NCBI GenBank assembly: GCA_937876195.1
Contig: CALEIK010000027.1
Coordinates: forward strand, 185,166 to 249,165
DNA: 64,000 bases
Source: an uncultured Flavobacteriales bacterium
Lineage (GTDB): Bacteria; Bacteroidota; Bacteroidia; Flavobacteriales_D; Crocinitomicaceae
Direction of reading: 5' to 3'
The translations under genes were made by a program, and so were the position numbers. Positions 52,829 through 60,365 of this stretch are shown here, piece by piece; positions within the stretch are counted from its first letter, which is position 1, and every line of letters starts with the position of its first letter. A model generated the notes under the pieces. The model was not told the origin of the DNA, did not search any database, and saw nothing but the letters and a program-made list of their open reading frames with translations.

Positions 52829-55110
52829 TATGCTAAGATTTCCTCCGTTTCTGTTCTTATATATTCGAAAAAGTCTGAAATCATGCCGCAGACAGTTTCA
52901 CATGCATTTTCAAGGTCGGCCTGCTTTATTTGTTCTACAATTTCCATATTTAAAGGATTACCGTCCTCAGTTTGAACTCTGTCTTCAATCTTATTTTTAT
53001 TAATCATGAATGAACAGAATGCAACATGCTCCCTGTATCTATTTTTAATTGAATCAACTGCTCTTGTGCTGTACTGTTGTGCCCTTTCAAGCAGTTTTGT
53101 TAAATGTTGATTCGAATCATTAATATATATGTATACTGCATCCTGGTCATCAGCGACTTCGGCAACTGTTGATTTGTTCCAGCCGTGGTCTTTATAATAT
53201 TGGTGATTTTCATTTACAGCAATAATTTCAATGTTTGGAGCGTTTTTGCTACCAACATTTTTATCATCAGTTCCCACAGGAAGAGGTGCAGAGAAAACAT
53301 CAATCGAATCGCTCAACGTTTTCTGTCTCGGAGGGCGCAACTCCAGCATTATTTTAGCATTCATTCCTTCTTCAATGGTATCGCTCGCTTTAAAATAGGC
53401 AATTCCATACCCATCAACAACTCTTGCAGAACCAGTGAATGTTCCAAAGGAAGGTGGTTCAAGACCTGCAAAAAACCAATCTGGGTTTGAAAACATATTT
53501 GGATGAGCATCGGTTCTGAACTTTACACTAAAGGTTTTACCGATATACACTTCCTTATCATTGGGAGAGGTGATTTCTAAAAAAGTAGGGGTATCACTTA
53601 TTGGAATTGGCGGTTGTTTTTTTGTTTTTACAGTATGTCCTGTCTCAGTGGCTATTACACCCGTTCCTCCACCAGTAGATTTTAAATAGTGGTTGATTCG
53701 AGAGGCCAGTCTCCTTTTCAACTTGTCCATGGCATCCGTTTCATCTTTTTGCAAATATCGGTCCCGTCTTTCCTTATCCATGCGTTTTAATTCATCATCG
53801 GCTTGAAGCGCATCTATTACCATCTTCTCAAGTTCTTTTCTTATAGAAGTGTCTCTTGTGTTTTCTCTTGTACTGCTGAATAATTGTCTTTTTGACTCAT
53901 TATCAAGGTGGTCGCATTCAATTTGAACAACCAGATATTTCTCAAGAAATGGCAATTTCAAATCAGATTTTATAAGTGAATTTCCAATATACCCTTGCTT
54001 TTGACCATTAAAAGTAATTATGATTGGCTGGGAAGCCTGTGTATAATTTTTAATACGTTCCCAAGGTTTATCTCCTTCAATGGTTAATACCCAGTAATAT
54101 AGCGTCACTTTTCCATCTCTAAAAGTAAAAGTCGCATCTCGCTGATATTGTGTAAGTTCCTTATCTTCTCCACCACCAAGAGTAAGTCTTCGATTGTTAC
54201 CCAACACACTTCTATTTTCTTTTTTACCCTTGGTCAAATCGGACAGACGTTCGCCCGAAATTGTAAAAGGTAAAACTGCGTCAAACATATAATGATGCGC
54301 AAGATACCATAGCGAAGATGTTGGACCTGTAATCTTAGCTTTGAATTTCCCAATATCCATACCGATATGACGAATTAGGGTTCCAGCTCTGAATTTATCT
54401 TCTTGTAATTCAAGCGTAATTGGTTTATTATTGGAACCGAGACAGTATTCATACCACCCTAATTTTCTTAAACCAAGACCACCATCATTGAATCGAACGA
54501 TTGTAAAGGAAACAGAACTTCCTTTCTTAAGAATTTTTTGTGGTCTGGAAATAATGATTGTAAAAGTGTTGAATGAAAGGGCGGTGGAACCACCTTGACC
54601 ATAAGCTCCCATTTGATGAAGTTTATTAATCTTGTTATCATCATTCAAACTTAGAATCGTTTTCGGAAAATCCTCCCCGTTTATTCCAATTCCATAGTCT
54701 CTAATTTCAACAGTTGGAAAATTCTCTCTTTCAGAATCTTTAAGAGTTACTGTAATTAACTTGGCAAGTTCTTGGACGTTTTTGGCAGATGCATCCTTAA
54801 TATTTCTAAGTTTTCCTTCTGAAAGATTAAACCACTTTTGCGCTGCCAACCTCGGACTGTCAATATCAGTTGGACAACCTTGATTATACCACTCTAAATC
54901 AAGTACGGCATCAATAGAATTTGTAATTCTCTCCACCAAACCAGCAGCTGGGTCTGTACCCATATTGATAGTGGATTGATTGTTCCCACGACCTCCAACA
55001 GGAACCCATTGTAAGTCGTGATTATCAGTAAGTTCTTCAAGAATGTCCGTAACCTCTCTTGCGGTATTGGCTTTGAGCAACTGCTCAAAAATGTCTTTAA
55101 TATCTACCAT
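52828..55110 (-). CDS. Large MutL/MORC-type GHKL ATPase (first effector gene)
   Basis: 760 residues. N-box E60..N64-S-x-D67-A (ERITNSIDA), G1 D138YGIG (RDYGIGING), G2 about 168-174 (GAYGQGG). The S5-like transducer and a helical arm follow (about 250-480), then a C-terminal part with a beta sandwich (about 505-610) and a helical end. Such GHKL proteins clamp around DNA on ATP binding. It begins 40 bases after the XRE gene and is translationally coupled to the methyltransferase. No helicase is present in the operon. Confidence 0.85.
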   Translation of the reverse strand: MVDIKDIFEQLLKANTAREVTDILEELTDNHDLQWVPVGGRGNNQSTINMGTDPAAGLVERITNSIDAVLDLEWYNQGCPTDIDSPRLAAQKWFNLSEGKLRNIKDASAKNVQELAKLITVTLKDSERENFPTVEIRDYGIGINGEDFPKTILSLNDDNKINKLHQMGAYGQGGSTALSFNTFTIIISRPQKILKKGSSVSFTIVRFNDGGLGLRKLGWYEYCLGSNNKPITLELQEDKFRAGTLIRHIGMDIGKFKAKITGPTSSLWYLAHHYMFDAVLPFTISGERLSDLTKGKKENRSVLGNNRRLTLGGGEDKELTQYQRDATFTFRDGKVTLYYWVLTIEGDKPWERIKNYTQASQPIIITFNGQKQGYIGNSLIKSDLKLPFLEKYLVVQIECDHLDNESKRQLFSSTRENTRDTSIRKELEKMVIDALQADDELKRMDKERRDRYLQKDETDAMDKLKRRLASRINHYLKSTGGGTGVIATETGHTVKTKKQPPIPISDTPTFLEITSPNDKEVYIGKTFSVKFRTDAHPNMFSNPDWFFAGLEPPSFGTFTGSARVVDGYGIAYFKASDTIEEGMNAKIMLELRPPRQKTLSDSIDVFSAPLPVGTDDKNVGSKNAPNIEIIAVNENHQYYKDHGWNKSTVAEVADDQDAVYIYINDSNQHLTKLLERAQQYSTRAVDSIKNRYREHVAFCSFMINKNKIEDRVQTEDGNPLNMEIVEQIKQADLENACETVCGMISDFFEYIRTETEEILA

Positions 55111-55150
55111 TAGAATTATAATGTGTTTTTATATATTTCACGTTGCTATC

Positions 55151-55372
55151 TCATTTTTTCTTACTCTTATTTAACTCAATTTGGTCCTTTTCAATTAACA
55201 GGTCCGCAACTTCACAATCCAACAACTCTGCAATGCGATAAAGGTCATGAACAGATGGTTGTACTTTATTCCTGCACCAAAGACTTACCGTATTAGAACT
55301 TTTGTCCAACATTCTACAAAGGAACTTTTGAGTTCTACCTTGTTGACTTAATATTCTCTGTATTCGATTCAT
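55151..55372 (-). CDS. XRE-family controller protein of the operon
   Basis: 73 residues, one HTH (QKFLCRMLDKSSNTVSLWCRNKVQPS), the size of restriction-modification C proteins. First gene of the minus-strand operon, 40 bases before the large GHKL gene. Probably delays effector expression until methylation is complete, as C proteins do; inferred from position and size. Confidence 0.8.
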   Translation of the reverse strand: MNRIQRILSQQGRTQKFLCRMLDKSSNTVSLWCRNKVQPSVHDLYRIAELLDCEVADLLIEKDQIELNKSKKK

Positions 55373-55528
55373 GCCGAAAACGTTGATTGGGCGTAAATAT
55401 AATCATTAGTTGTATGAAGCTCACAATGCAGGTTGTAAAAAGTTACCCTTTCTGTGATTTTTGAAATAAAATTCGTTAGAGCAGTATGGAAATTATTATT
55501 CAAAATATTGTGAGAAGACCGCCTCCAT

Positions 55529-55544
55529 GATTCCACCAGGAATC
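55529..55544. promoter_or_regulatory. Hairpin just before transposase B start
   Basis: GATTCC and GGAATC pair around ACCA, one base before the ATG at 55546. It would hide the ribosome site in RNA, a common way transposases are kept low. Could also be part of an end sequence. Confidence 0.4.
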
Positions 55545-55545
55545 T

Positions 55546-56697
55546 ATGGAAGAAAGAAAATACCCACTGTATTACAACATCCTTACTCTTGTTAAGGATT
55601 TGCCAAATGAAAACGCTCTTAAAGATTACCTTGCTTATATGAGGTGGGGCAGAAAACCTAAGTGTATTCATTGCAATAATGACCAACGAATTTACAAATA
55701 TTCTTTACCAGGAATATATGAATGCAACAGTTGCAAAAAGCGCTTCTCGGTACTTCAGGGAACCATATTCGAGCGCAGCCCAATACCTCTTGAGATTTGG
55801 TTCTGGAATATGTTTGAGTTTTGCATTGGGGTCTCACCCTCCACAAGATGTGCTGATAGACATACAGTTGAACAAAGAACCGCTTACTTAATGTCAATGA
55901 GAATTCGTCATACTCTTTGGGAAGAAATGAACCGAAGATTAACGGGTGAAATTTATGCTGACGAGACTGAGATTGGTTCAGAACCTGGAGCAGACCTAAG
56001 AGTTTACCACCGAAGAAGAAGTCTTATAAAAAAGGGGAAACCAACTGAAAATACACGCTCAATTTTTGGTATGATTGAAGCGGGAAAAGCGGAGCGCTGT
56101 AAACCACAAAAAGAGGTTCCAGCGGTTGAAGGTGGGAAATTGCTTTTGTTTGCAATTGAGGATAAAACAAGTGAAACCCTGAAAGACCTGGTATACCATG
56201 GGGCAACGGAACAAGAGAAAACAGACTTGTTCACTGATGGATGGTCTTCTTATACAGGACTCAATTATTTTTTTGGAAACCACTATGTGATAAACAGAAG
56301 TCAATCTGCACTTTATGACTTTGATAGGTACGTTAGAAAGGTGAATAAGTATTCCCTTCTACCTGCCACCGAACTAGAATTAGAAAATGGTAACTTTCTT
56401 ACGATAACGACCAACCCAATTGAAAATGTCTGGAGTCACTTAACCTTGGAATATAGATGGCTGTTTGGCTACTCAAAAAAGTATACACAACTATACCTGA
56501 ATGAGTACATGTTTCGACATAACCATAGGCACCTCCAGATTCACGAAGTGTTCGATATTTTGCTAAAAAGGTGTTGCAATACACCCATTTACCAGGAGGT
56601 AAGCGGAAAAAGAAAGAAAATTGAAATTAGCACAGAATTTGACTTTGGATTTCGACAAGATAAAGGTAAATGCCTGTGGCTACCCACCTCTTCTTAA
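55546..56697 (+). CDS. ISXO2/IS1595-family transposase (copy B)
   Basis: 383 residues. Zinc ribbon Cys 40, 43, 60 and 63, GTIFERS, D139 in EIYADETEIG, D231 in FTDGWSSY, N290-E293 in TTNPIENVWSHL. Same family as copy A but clearly diverged and lacking its basic insertion, so not a recent duplicate. It ends in a 4-base overlap with the convergent small gene. No terminal repeats recognised nearby. It may have delivered or been inserted next to the GHKL operon. Confidence 0.85.
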   Translation: MEERKYPLYYNILTLVKDLPNENALKDYLAYMRWGRKPKCIHCNNDQRIYKYSLPGIYECNSCKKRFSVLQGTIFERSPIPLEIWFWNMFEFCIGVSPSTRCADRHTVEQRTAYLMSMRIRHTLWEEMNRRLTGEIYADETEIGSEPGADLRVYHRRRSLIKKGKPTENTRSIFGMIEAGKAERCKPQKEVPAVEGGKLLLFAIEDKTSETLKDLVYHGATEQEKTDLFTDGWSSYTGLNYFFGNHYVINRSQSALYDFDRYVRKVNKYSLLPATELELENGNFLTITTNPIENVWSHLTLEYRWLFGYSKKYTQLYLNEYMFRHNHRHLQIHEVFDILLKRCCNTPIYQEVSGKRKKIEISTEFDFGFRQDKGKCLWLPTSS

Positions 56698-56951
56698 AGC
56701 CAACCATAATGTGGCATTAACTCTTGAATGTTAGCGATTTTTTCTTCTGGGGACATATCTACAGTTCCCATAATGTTTGAAATTTGCCAATAGAACCTGT
56801 TTAGGTCTGATGCCTTTTGCATCCAGTCCATTGCATACTCAGCTGCCTTCGTTGGGTTACTAAAAATGGGGTGATTCTCGAAATTAATGAGCCCTCCTTC
56901 ATTAACCACCAGCTTGAGCTCCTCTCTTATTATTTCACGCATCTCGTCCAT
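56694..56951 (-). CDS. Hypothetical small protein
   Basis: 85 residues, helical and acidic (MDEMREIIREELKL, WMQKASDLNRFYWQI). Convergent 4-base overlap with transposase B. Not recognised. Confidence 0.5.
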   Translation of the reverse strand: MDEMREIIREELKLVVNEGGLINFENHPIFSNPTKAAEYAMDWMQKASDLNRFYWQISNIMGTVDMSPEEKIANIQELMPHYGWL

Positions 56952-57031
56952 AAATATAAATAGTCAGAAAAAATTAAAGGCATTGACAATTATTGAATTA
57001 ATTTTTACCATATTTATATATAAATTATATC

Positions 57032-57292
57032 ATGGACCATAATCAGTTTTTCCCGTATCATAATCGTCATATCGTATTTAGATTGAAAAATGGAGTGGAG
57101 CAGACTGGTGTAGTAATTAATGACAATAAGTATGCTTCACGAGGTAAAGGGACGATTTACAAGTATATACCAACGAACAAGTTGATTTTCTGGAAAAAAG
57201 CAGAACAAGAAAATAATATTGCTCAAATGGAAAAGTATGAAAGTGAAATTGATATTGAGGATATAACTTGGGCAATGATATTAAATTATTGA
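57032..57292 (+). CDS. Hypothetical small protein
   Basis: 86 residues. N-terminal strands (NRHIVFRLKNGVEQTGVVIN) recall an Sm-like or SH3-like small barrel, then an acidic helix. One base before the next gene. Not recognised. Confidence 0.5.
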   Translation: MDHNQFFPYHNRHIVFRLKNGVEQTGVVINDNKYASRGKGTIYKYIPTNKLIFWKKAEQENNIAQMEKYESEIDIEDITWAMILNY

Positions 57293-57293
57293 T

Positions 57294-57902
57294 TTGACAC
57301 GAGAATTCGACATACAATTTTTAGAAATAAGCATCAGAACTTGGCTTGGTAGGATGGATGAGATATTTTATATACTTCATGATGAAAATGCCGAATTAGC
57401 AAACGATGATTTTAGCCATAAGGAAATAGCGAGTGAATATAAAAGGGAGTTTGTTTTTTTGAATGACAGAGTATATAATTCATGTCTCATATACTTTGAA
57501 TTGAAGGGGATTCCTCTTTACATAAATGAGTTTAAAAACACATATAGGGCAATCATTAACCCACAAAAAGAAAATACGGAATTGGCTGATATGATTTTTA
57601 CGAATATTTACCATGAAGAAGAAAGTCGAGTCACTAAAATATTTCGTCAAGCACTTTATCCTTTTAAAGCTTTTGGTTCTGGAGATGAAAAGCATTTGAC
57701 TGGACTTGACTACTTAGAGAGCATATTGAAAAGTACAAGCCGAATAGTAAAGGAAATAGGACTTCTACCAGCTAAGGAGTCTGAAGTCTACAATGCAGTG
57801 AAAATTGTGATTGAATCAACTTTCCCCAAAGAGGGAGCTCAATTTTTGGGAGGGTATCACCCATTTTACAAAGATGCAAAATGCTTATGTGGAAAGGTTT
57901 AA
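57294..57902 (+). CDS. Hypothetical protein, 3' end truncated by an IS3 fragment
   Basis: 202 residues as read, from TTG 57294 (ATG alternative at 57354). Helical (LEISIRTWLGRMDEIFYIL, IFRQALYPFKAF). From about 57865 the DNA matches an IS3-type transposase in another frame, so the last dozen residues (YKDAKCLCGKV) are not original and the native C terminus is missing. Family not recognised. Confidence 0.5.
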   Translation: MTREFDIQFLEISIRTWLGRMDEIFYILHDENAELANDDFSHKEIASEYKREFVFLNDRVYNSCLIYFELKGIPLYINEFKNTYRAIINPQKENTELADMIFTNIYHEEESRVTKIFRQALYPFKAFGSGDEKHLTGLDYLESILKSTSRIVKEIGLLPAKESEVYNAVKIVIESTFPKEGAQFLGGYHPFYKDAKCLCGKV

Positions 57903-58074
57903 CAGACACTATCGTGAAGATGTACTTGATGCTTACATCTTTGAGAACATTCAAGATGTCCGACTAATCTCAGAAGACTGGAGAAATGATTACAATCAGT
58001 ATCATCCGCATAAATCACTATTGGGAATGAGTCCAATTCAATTCAAAAAGAAAAAATTAGGGGCTAGCCCCTAA
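57868..58074 (+). pseudogene. IS3-family transposase C-terminal fragment
   Basis: In frame from about 57868 the DNA encodes NAYVERFNRHYREDVLDAY, then WRNDYNQYHPHKSLLG and SPIQF, the last third of an IS3 OrfB integrase core. The Glu of DDE (in VERFN) remains; both Asp are gone. The upstream in-frame extension to 57811 reads the truncated gene in a wrong frame. Confidence 0.9.
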
Positions 58075-58215
58075 AGGATTATTGATAGATAATCTCTATC
58101 ATTACACTGTCTGAAAAAGGAACAGGCTACATTTTTGCAATTTCTGCTGGTGCAATATTTTTGATTCGTCCAAAATTTCCTAAAGCACCAATAAATAAAA
58201 GGCTTATAGAACATT

Positions 58216-58242
58216 TTTTTCGATTCACCGTGAATCGAAAAA
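58216..58242. other. Perfect hairpin
   Basis: TTTTTCGATTCA and TGAATCGAAAAA pair around CCG (12 bp). Lacks a clear T tail and directly abuts the terminator that follows. Confidence 0.7.
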
Positions 58243-58269
58243 GCACCATCAAACTACGATGGTGCTTTT
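58239..58269. terminator. Bidirectional terminator
   Basis: AAAAGCACCATC and GATGGTGCTTTT pair around AAACTAC (12 bp) with T tails on both strands. No intact gene ends close by on the plus strand, so it may belong to a gene lost when the IS3 fragment or island formed. Confidence 0.8.
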
Positions 58270-58296
58270 GTTAGTGTTTATAGGGCTTGCAGAGGC

Positions 58297-58335
58297 TACC
58301 TGACTTAAGTACATAATTCCCCAGAAATGGAGTCC
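58297..58335 (-). repeat. Right inverted terminal repeat of the island
   Basis: 24-nt arm TACCTG to AATTCC (58297-58320), core CCAGAAATGG (58321-58330), AGTCC (58331-58335). The arm and AGTCC are exact reverse complements of the left copy; the core reads the same direction as the left core with one difference (C for T). It lies 42 bases from the ompA-family stop. Confidence 0.85.
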
Positions 58336-58377
58336 TTTTTTTGTTTCCTACATGGAAGCCTCGGGAGAAAAGATATC

Positions 58378-59343
58378 CTATTCGTTGGAAATCAACTCAA
58401 ACAGGGCATTGAGGTTCGGAGAAATAATAATCTCGATTCGTCTGTTTTTCGCTTTGTCTGCTGGGTCGATAGGAATATACGAGGAACGACCAGCCGCCAT
58501 TAATTGAGTTGGATTGATGTTGGAATTGGCAAGCATAATCTCAATTACTGAAGTAGAGCGAAGTACAGAAAGCTCCCAATTGTTTTTAGGGTGATTGGCG
58601 CTCGCCAATTTGTCTGTGTCTGTATGACCCTCAACAATAATTTCCAATTCAGGTTCTGTTTCTAACACGCGCGCTAGATCAATCAACGCTTGCTTTCCTT
58701 CTGTTTCAATAGCAGTACTGCCTGAACCAAAGAGTAATTTAGCTTCTAGGCTCACGTAAATTTTTCCATTGCGTTCTTCCACTGTCAAACCTTTGTCTTC
58801 AAATCCTTTTAAAGCAAGCATCACTTTTTCCTTGAGTGCTTTGGTGGCGTTTTCTTGGTCTTTGATCATTTGCTCAAGTTCATTCACGCGTTTTTCACGA
58901 GAAGCAAGTAAGTCTTGCTTTTCCTTCAACTCTTTTGCGAGAAGGGTTAACTCATTTTCTCTTTTTTGTAGTTCTATTTGTTTTGCTTTGAGCTCTCCGT
59001 GCAAGGTAGCTGTTTCTTGTGCTCCAGACAATCGAAGTCGGTCGTAGTTTGTTTCAAGCGACTCATTGATGGCTGCCATTTTATCGTATTTCGCTTTGAG
59101 GACACGGAATTTACTACCCAGAGATGAGGTGTCAGATTTCAATTCTGTTACCTGCTTGAGCAATTGAGTTTCGTGCGCTTTCAATTCTGTCACCTGCCCT
59201 TCAAAATTCAATGCACTGGTTTTGTATTTATTTAGTTCGTCACTGCACAACTTTTCTCGTTCTACAAGTTCATTGTATTTCTTTGCTGGAACACATGCGG
59301 TGATGAGAAAAATTGTTGCTAAAGCGGCTACTACTAATTTCAT
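58378..59343 (-). CDS. OmpA-family lipoprotein
   Basis: 321 residues from ATG 59343 (longer frame opens at 59433, which lacks a signal). Lipobox about 14-17 (LITAC). A coiled-coil stalk (about 25-195) leads to the OmpA peptidoglycan-binding domain (about 205-321): LLFGSGSTAIETEG, VEGHTDTDK, LSVLRSTSVIEIML, AGRSSYIPI, NRRIEIIISP. It links outer membrane to peptidoglycan. Last gene of the three-gene T9SS unit, 92 bases after porP. Confidence 0.9.
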   Translation of the reverse strand: MKLVVAALATIFLITACVPAKKYNELVEREKLCSDELNKYKTSALNFEGQVTELKAHETQLLKQVTELKSDTSSLGSKFRVLKAKYDKMAAINESLETNYDRLRLSGAQETATLHGELKAKQIELQKRENELTLLAKELKEKQDLLASREKRVNELEQMIKDQENATKALKEKVMLALKGFEDKGLTVEERNGKIYVSLEAKLLFGSGSTAIETEGKQALIDLARVLETEPELEIIVEGHTDTDKLASANHPKNNWELSVLRSTSVIEIMLANSNINPTQLMAAGRSSYIPIDPADKAKNRRIEIIISPNLNALFELISNE

Positions 59344-59435
59344 GTTGTCTATTTTATACAAAGATGAAAAGAAGCAGGGGGCATTTTGAGCAGTGAGTGA
59401 TATTTTATGCACACACCAACGTTGAAGAAACAATT

Positions 59436-60365
59436 CTATTCAAAAAGTGGACAACTAGCAGTGGATGTTGGAGTAGGCTTACATGTGGTAAAGCGCAGTG
59501 ACAATTCGTGCGTGTTTTGAGCTCCTAACTGAATGTGAGAAAGCGTGTAATCAAAAGAATAGGCGATGGAAAACTGCTCTTTGATTTTAATATTCAAAAT
59601 AGCAATAAGCGCATCAGTATTGCGGTAACCAATGCCAAATCCAATCATATTTTTTATGTCAAACATGAGGTTTAGATCCACCGCGACTGGGCCTCGGGGC
59701 GGAATTTTCACCATAGCAGAGGGCAACAACGACAAGTCTTCTCGAATTACAAATTGATAACCCGCGTTTACACTTGCATGAAATCGATTTCGAGAATTGT
59801 AACCGATGTTTTCCCAACGACTGGGGATTAAATTTTGCAAGCTTAAGCCGAAATAATACTTTTCAGAATTGTACCATGCACCGAAGGAAGCATCAGGAGT
59901 AATAAAGGAAGCTTCACTGGAGACTACGGGATCAGGAAGTGTGGTGTTAATTCCACCGGGATCATACCCCATTTGCATAAACCCACCGTAAATTCCCAAC
60001 GATAGACGATTGTATTTGTCAAAATTAAAATGCGCAGCATAAGCGAGGTTAAACCGATTTACATTGAATTGACCAATTTGATCCGTTTCAAATTTGAACC
60101 CAGTGCCATGTCGCCCACTCAAGTATTTTCTTCGTTTTGAATAAAGAGGAATAGATGCCGTAAAAAATCCACTTCGTGGTGCTCCCTCAAAACCGACCCA
60201 CTGAATGCGGTAAAGTGAATGTAAATCAATGCATTTTTTGATTCCCGCGTGAGCAGGATTTCCAGCAAATTGATGCAACGACCATTGTGAATATTGTGGA
60301 ATCTGTTGAGAAAACAAATTCGACGAAAACGATAGAACGATAAGAACGAAAAAGAGTTTTCTCAT
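59436..60365 (-). CDS. PorP/SprF-family type IX secretion protein
   Basis: 309 residues, signal peptide (to about 20), QIPQYSQWSLHQFAGNPAHAG, IQWVGFEGAPRSGFF, then barrel strands. Start overlaps the type B substrate gene by 4 bases, the same arrangement as at 6591-11127. It is the likely secretion/anchoring partner of that substrate. Distinct in sequence from the first PorP. Confidence 0.88.
   Translation of the reverse strand: MRKLFFVLIVLSFSSNLFSQQIPQYSQWSLHQFAGNPAHAGIKKCIDLHSLYRIQWVGFEGAPRSGFFTASIPLYSKRRKYLSGRHGTGFKFETDQIGQFNVNRFNLAYAAHFNFDKYNRLSLGIYGGFMQMGYDPGGINTTLPDPVVSSEASFITPDASFGAWYNSEKYYFGLSLQNLIPSRWENIGYNSRNRFHASVNAGYQFVIREDLSLLPSAMVKIPPRGPVAVDLNLMFDIKNMIGFGIGYRNTDALIAILNIKIKEQFSIAYSFDYTLSHIQLGAQNTHELSLRFTTCKPTPTSTASCPLFE

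Larger units (their letters stand above)
58075..58296. other. Gene-free stretch with IS3 end and hairpins
   Basis: The first 50 bases hold ACTGTCTGAAAAAGGAACAG, resembling an IS3 right end at about 58106. Further on, a short open frame (FAISAGAIFLIRP) could be residue of a membrane gene but has no start. Two hairpins and the right inverted repeat follow. No confident gene. Confidence 0.5.
36449..58335. mobile_element. Accessory island with 39-nt inverted terminal repeats
   Basis: About 21.9 kb bounded by inverted copies of one 39-nt sequence. Contents differ sharply from the flanks: restriction-modification-like and nuclease genes, toxin-antitoxin-like pairs, two ISXO2/IS1595 transposases, an IS3 remnant, small unknown genes and an AT-richer look. 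Chromosomal envelope genes lie on either side. No tyrosine or serine recombinase, conjugation or phage structural gene is present, so it is either mobilised in trans or built up by successive insertions. A direct target duplication was not found outside the repeats. Confidence 0.6.

Noticed and set aside
49147..55372. Known defence systems (BREX, DISARM, Gabija, Zorya, Druantia)
   Set aside because: No PglZ, helicase, OLD/UvrD pair, MotAB-like or other marker genes; the GHKL/methyltransferase/nuclease set does not match these.
57811..57870. N-terminal 20 residues of the IS3 ORF as a real start
   Set aside because: They are the truncated 57294 gene read in a different frame; OrfB similarity begins only at about 57868.
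58120..58275. Open frame FAISAGAIFLIRP as a membrane gene
   Set aside because: No start codon, interrupted by hairpins, too short to support.
36449..58335. Prophage, integrative conjugative element or Tn7-like transposon
   Set aside because: No structural phage, conjugation, tyrosine/serine recombinase or TnsABC genes were found.
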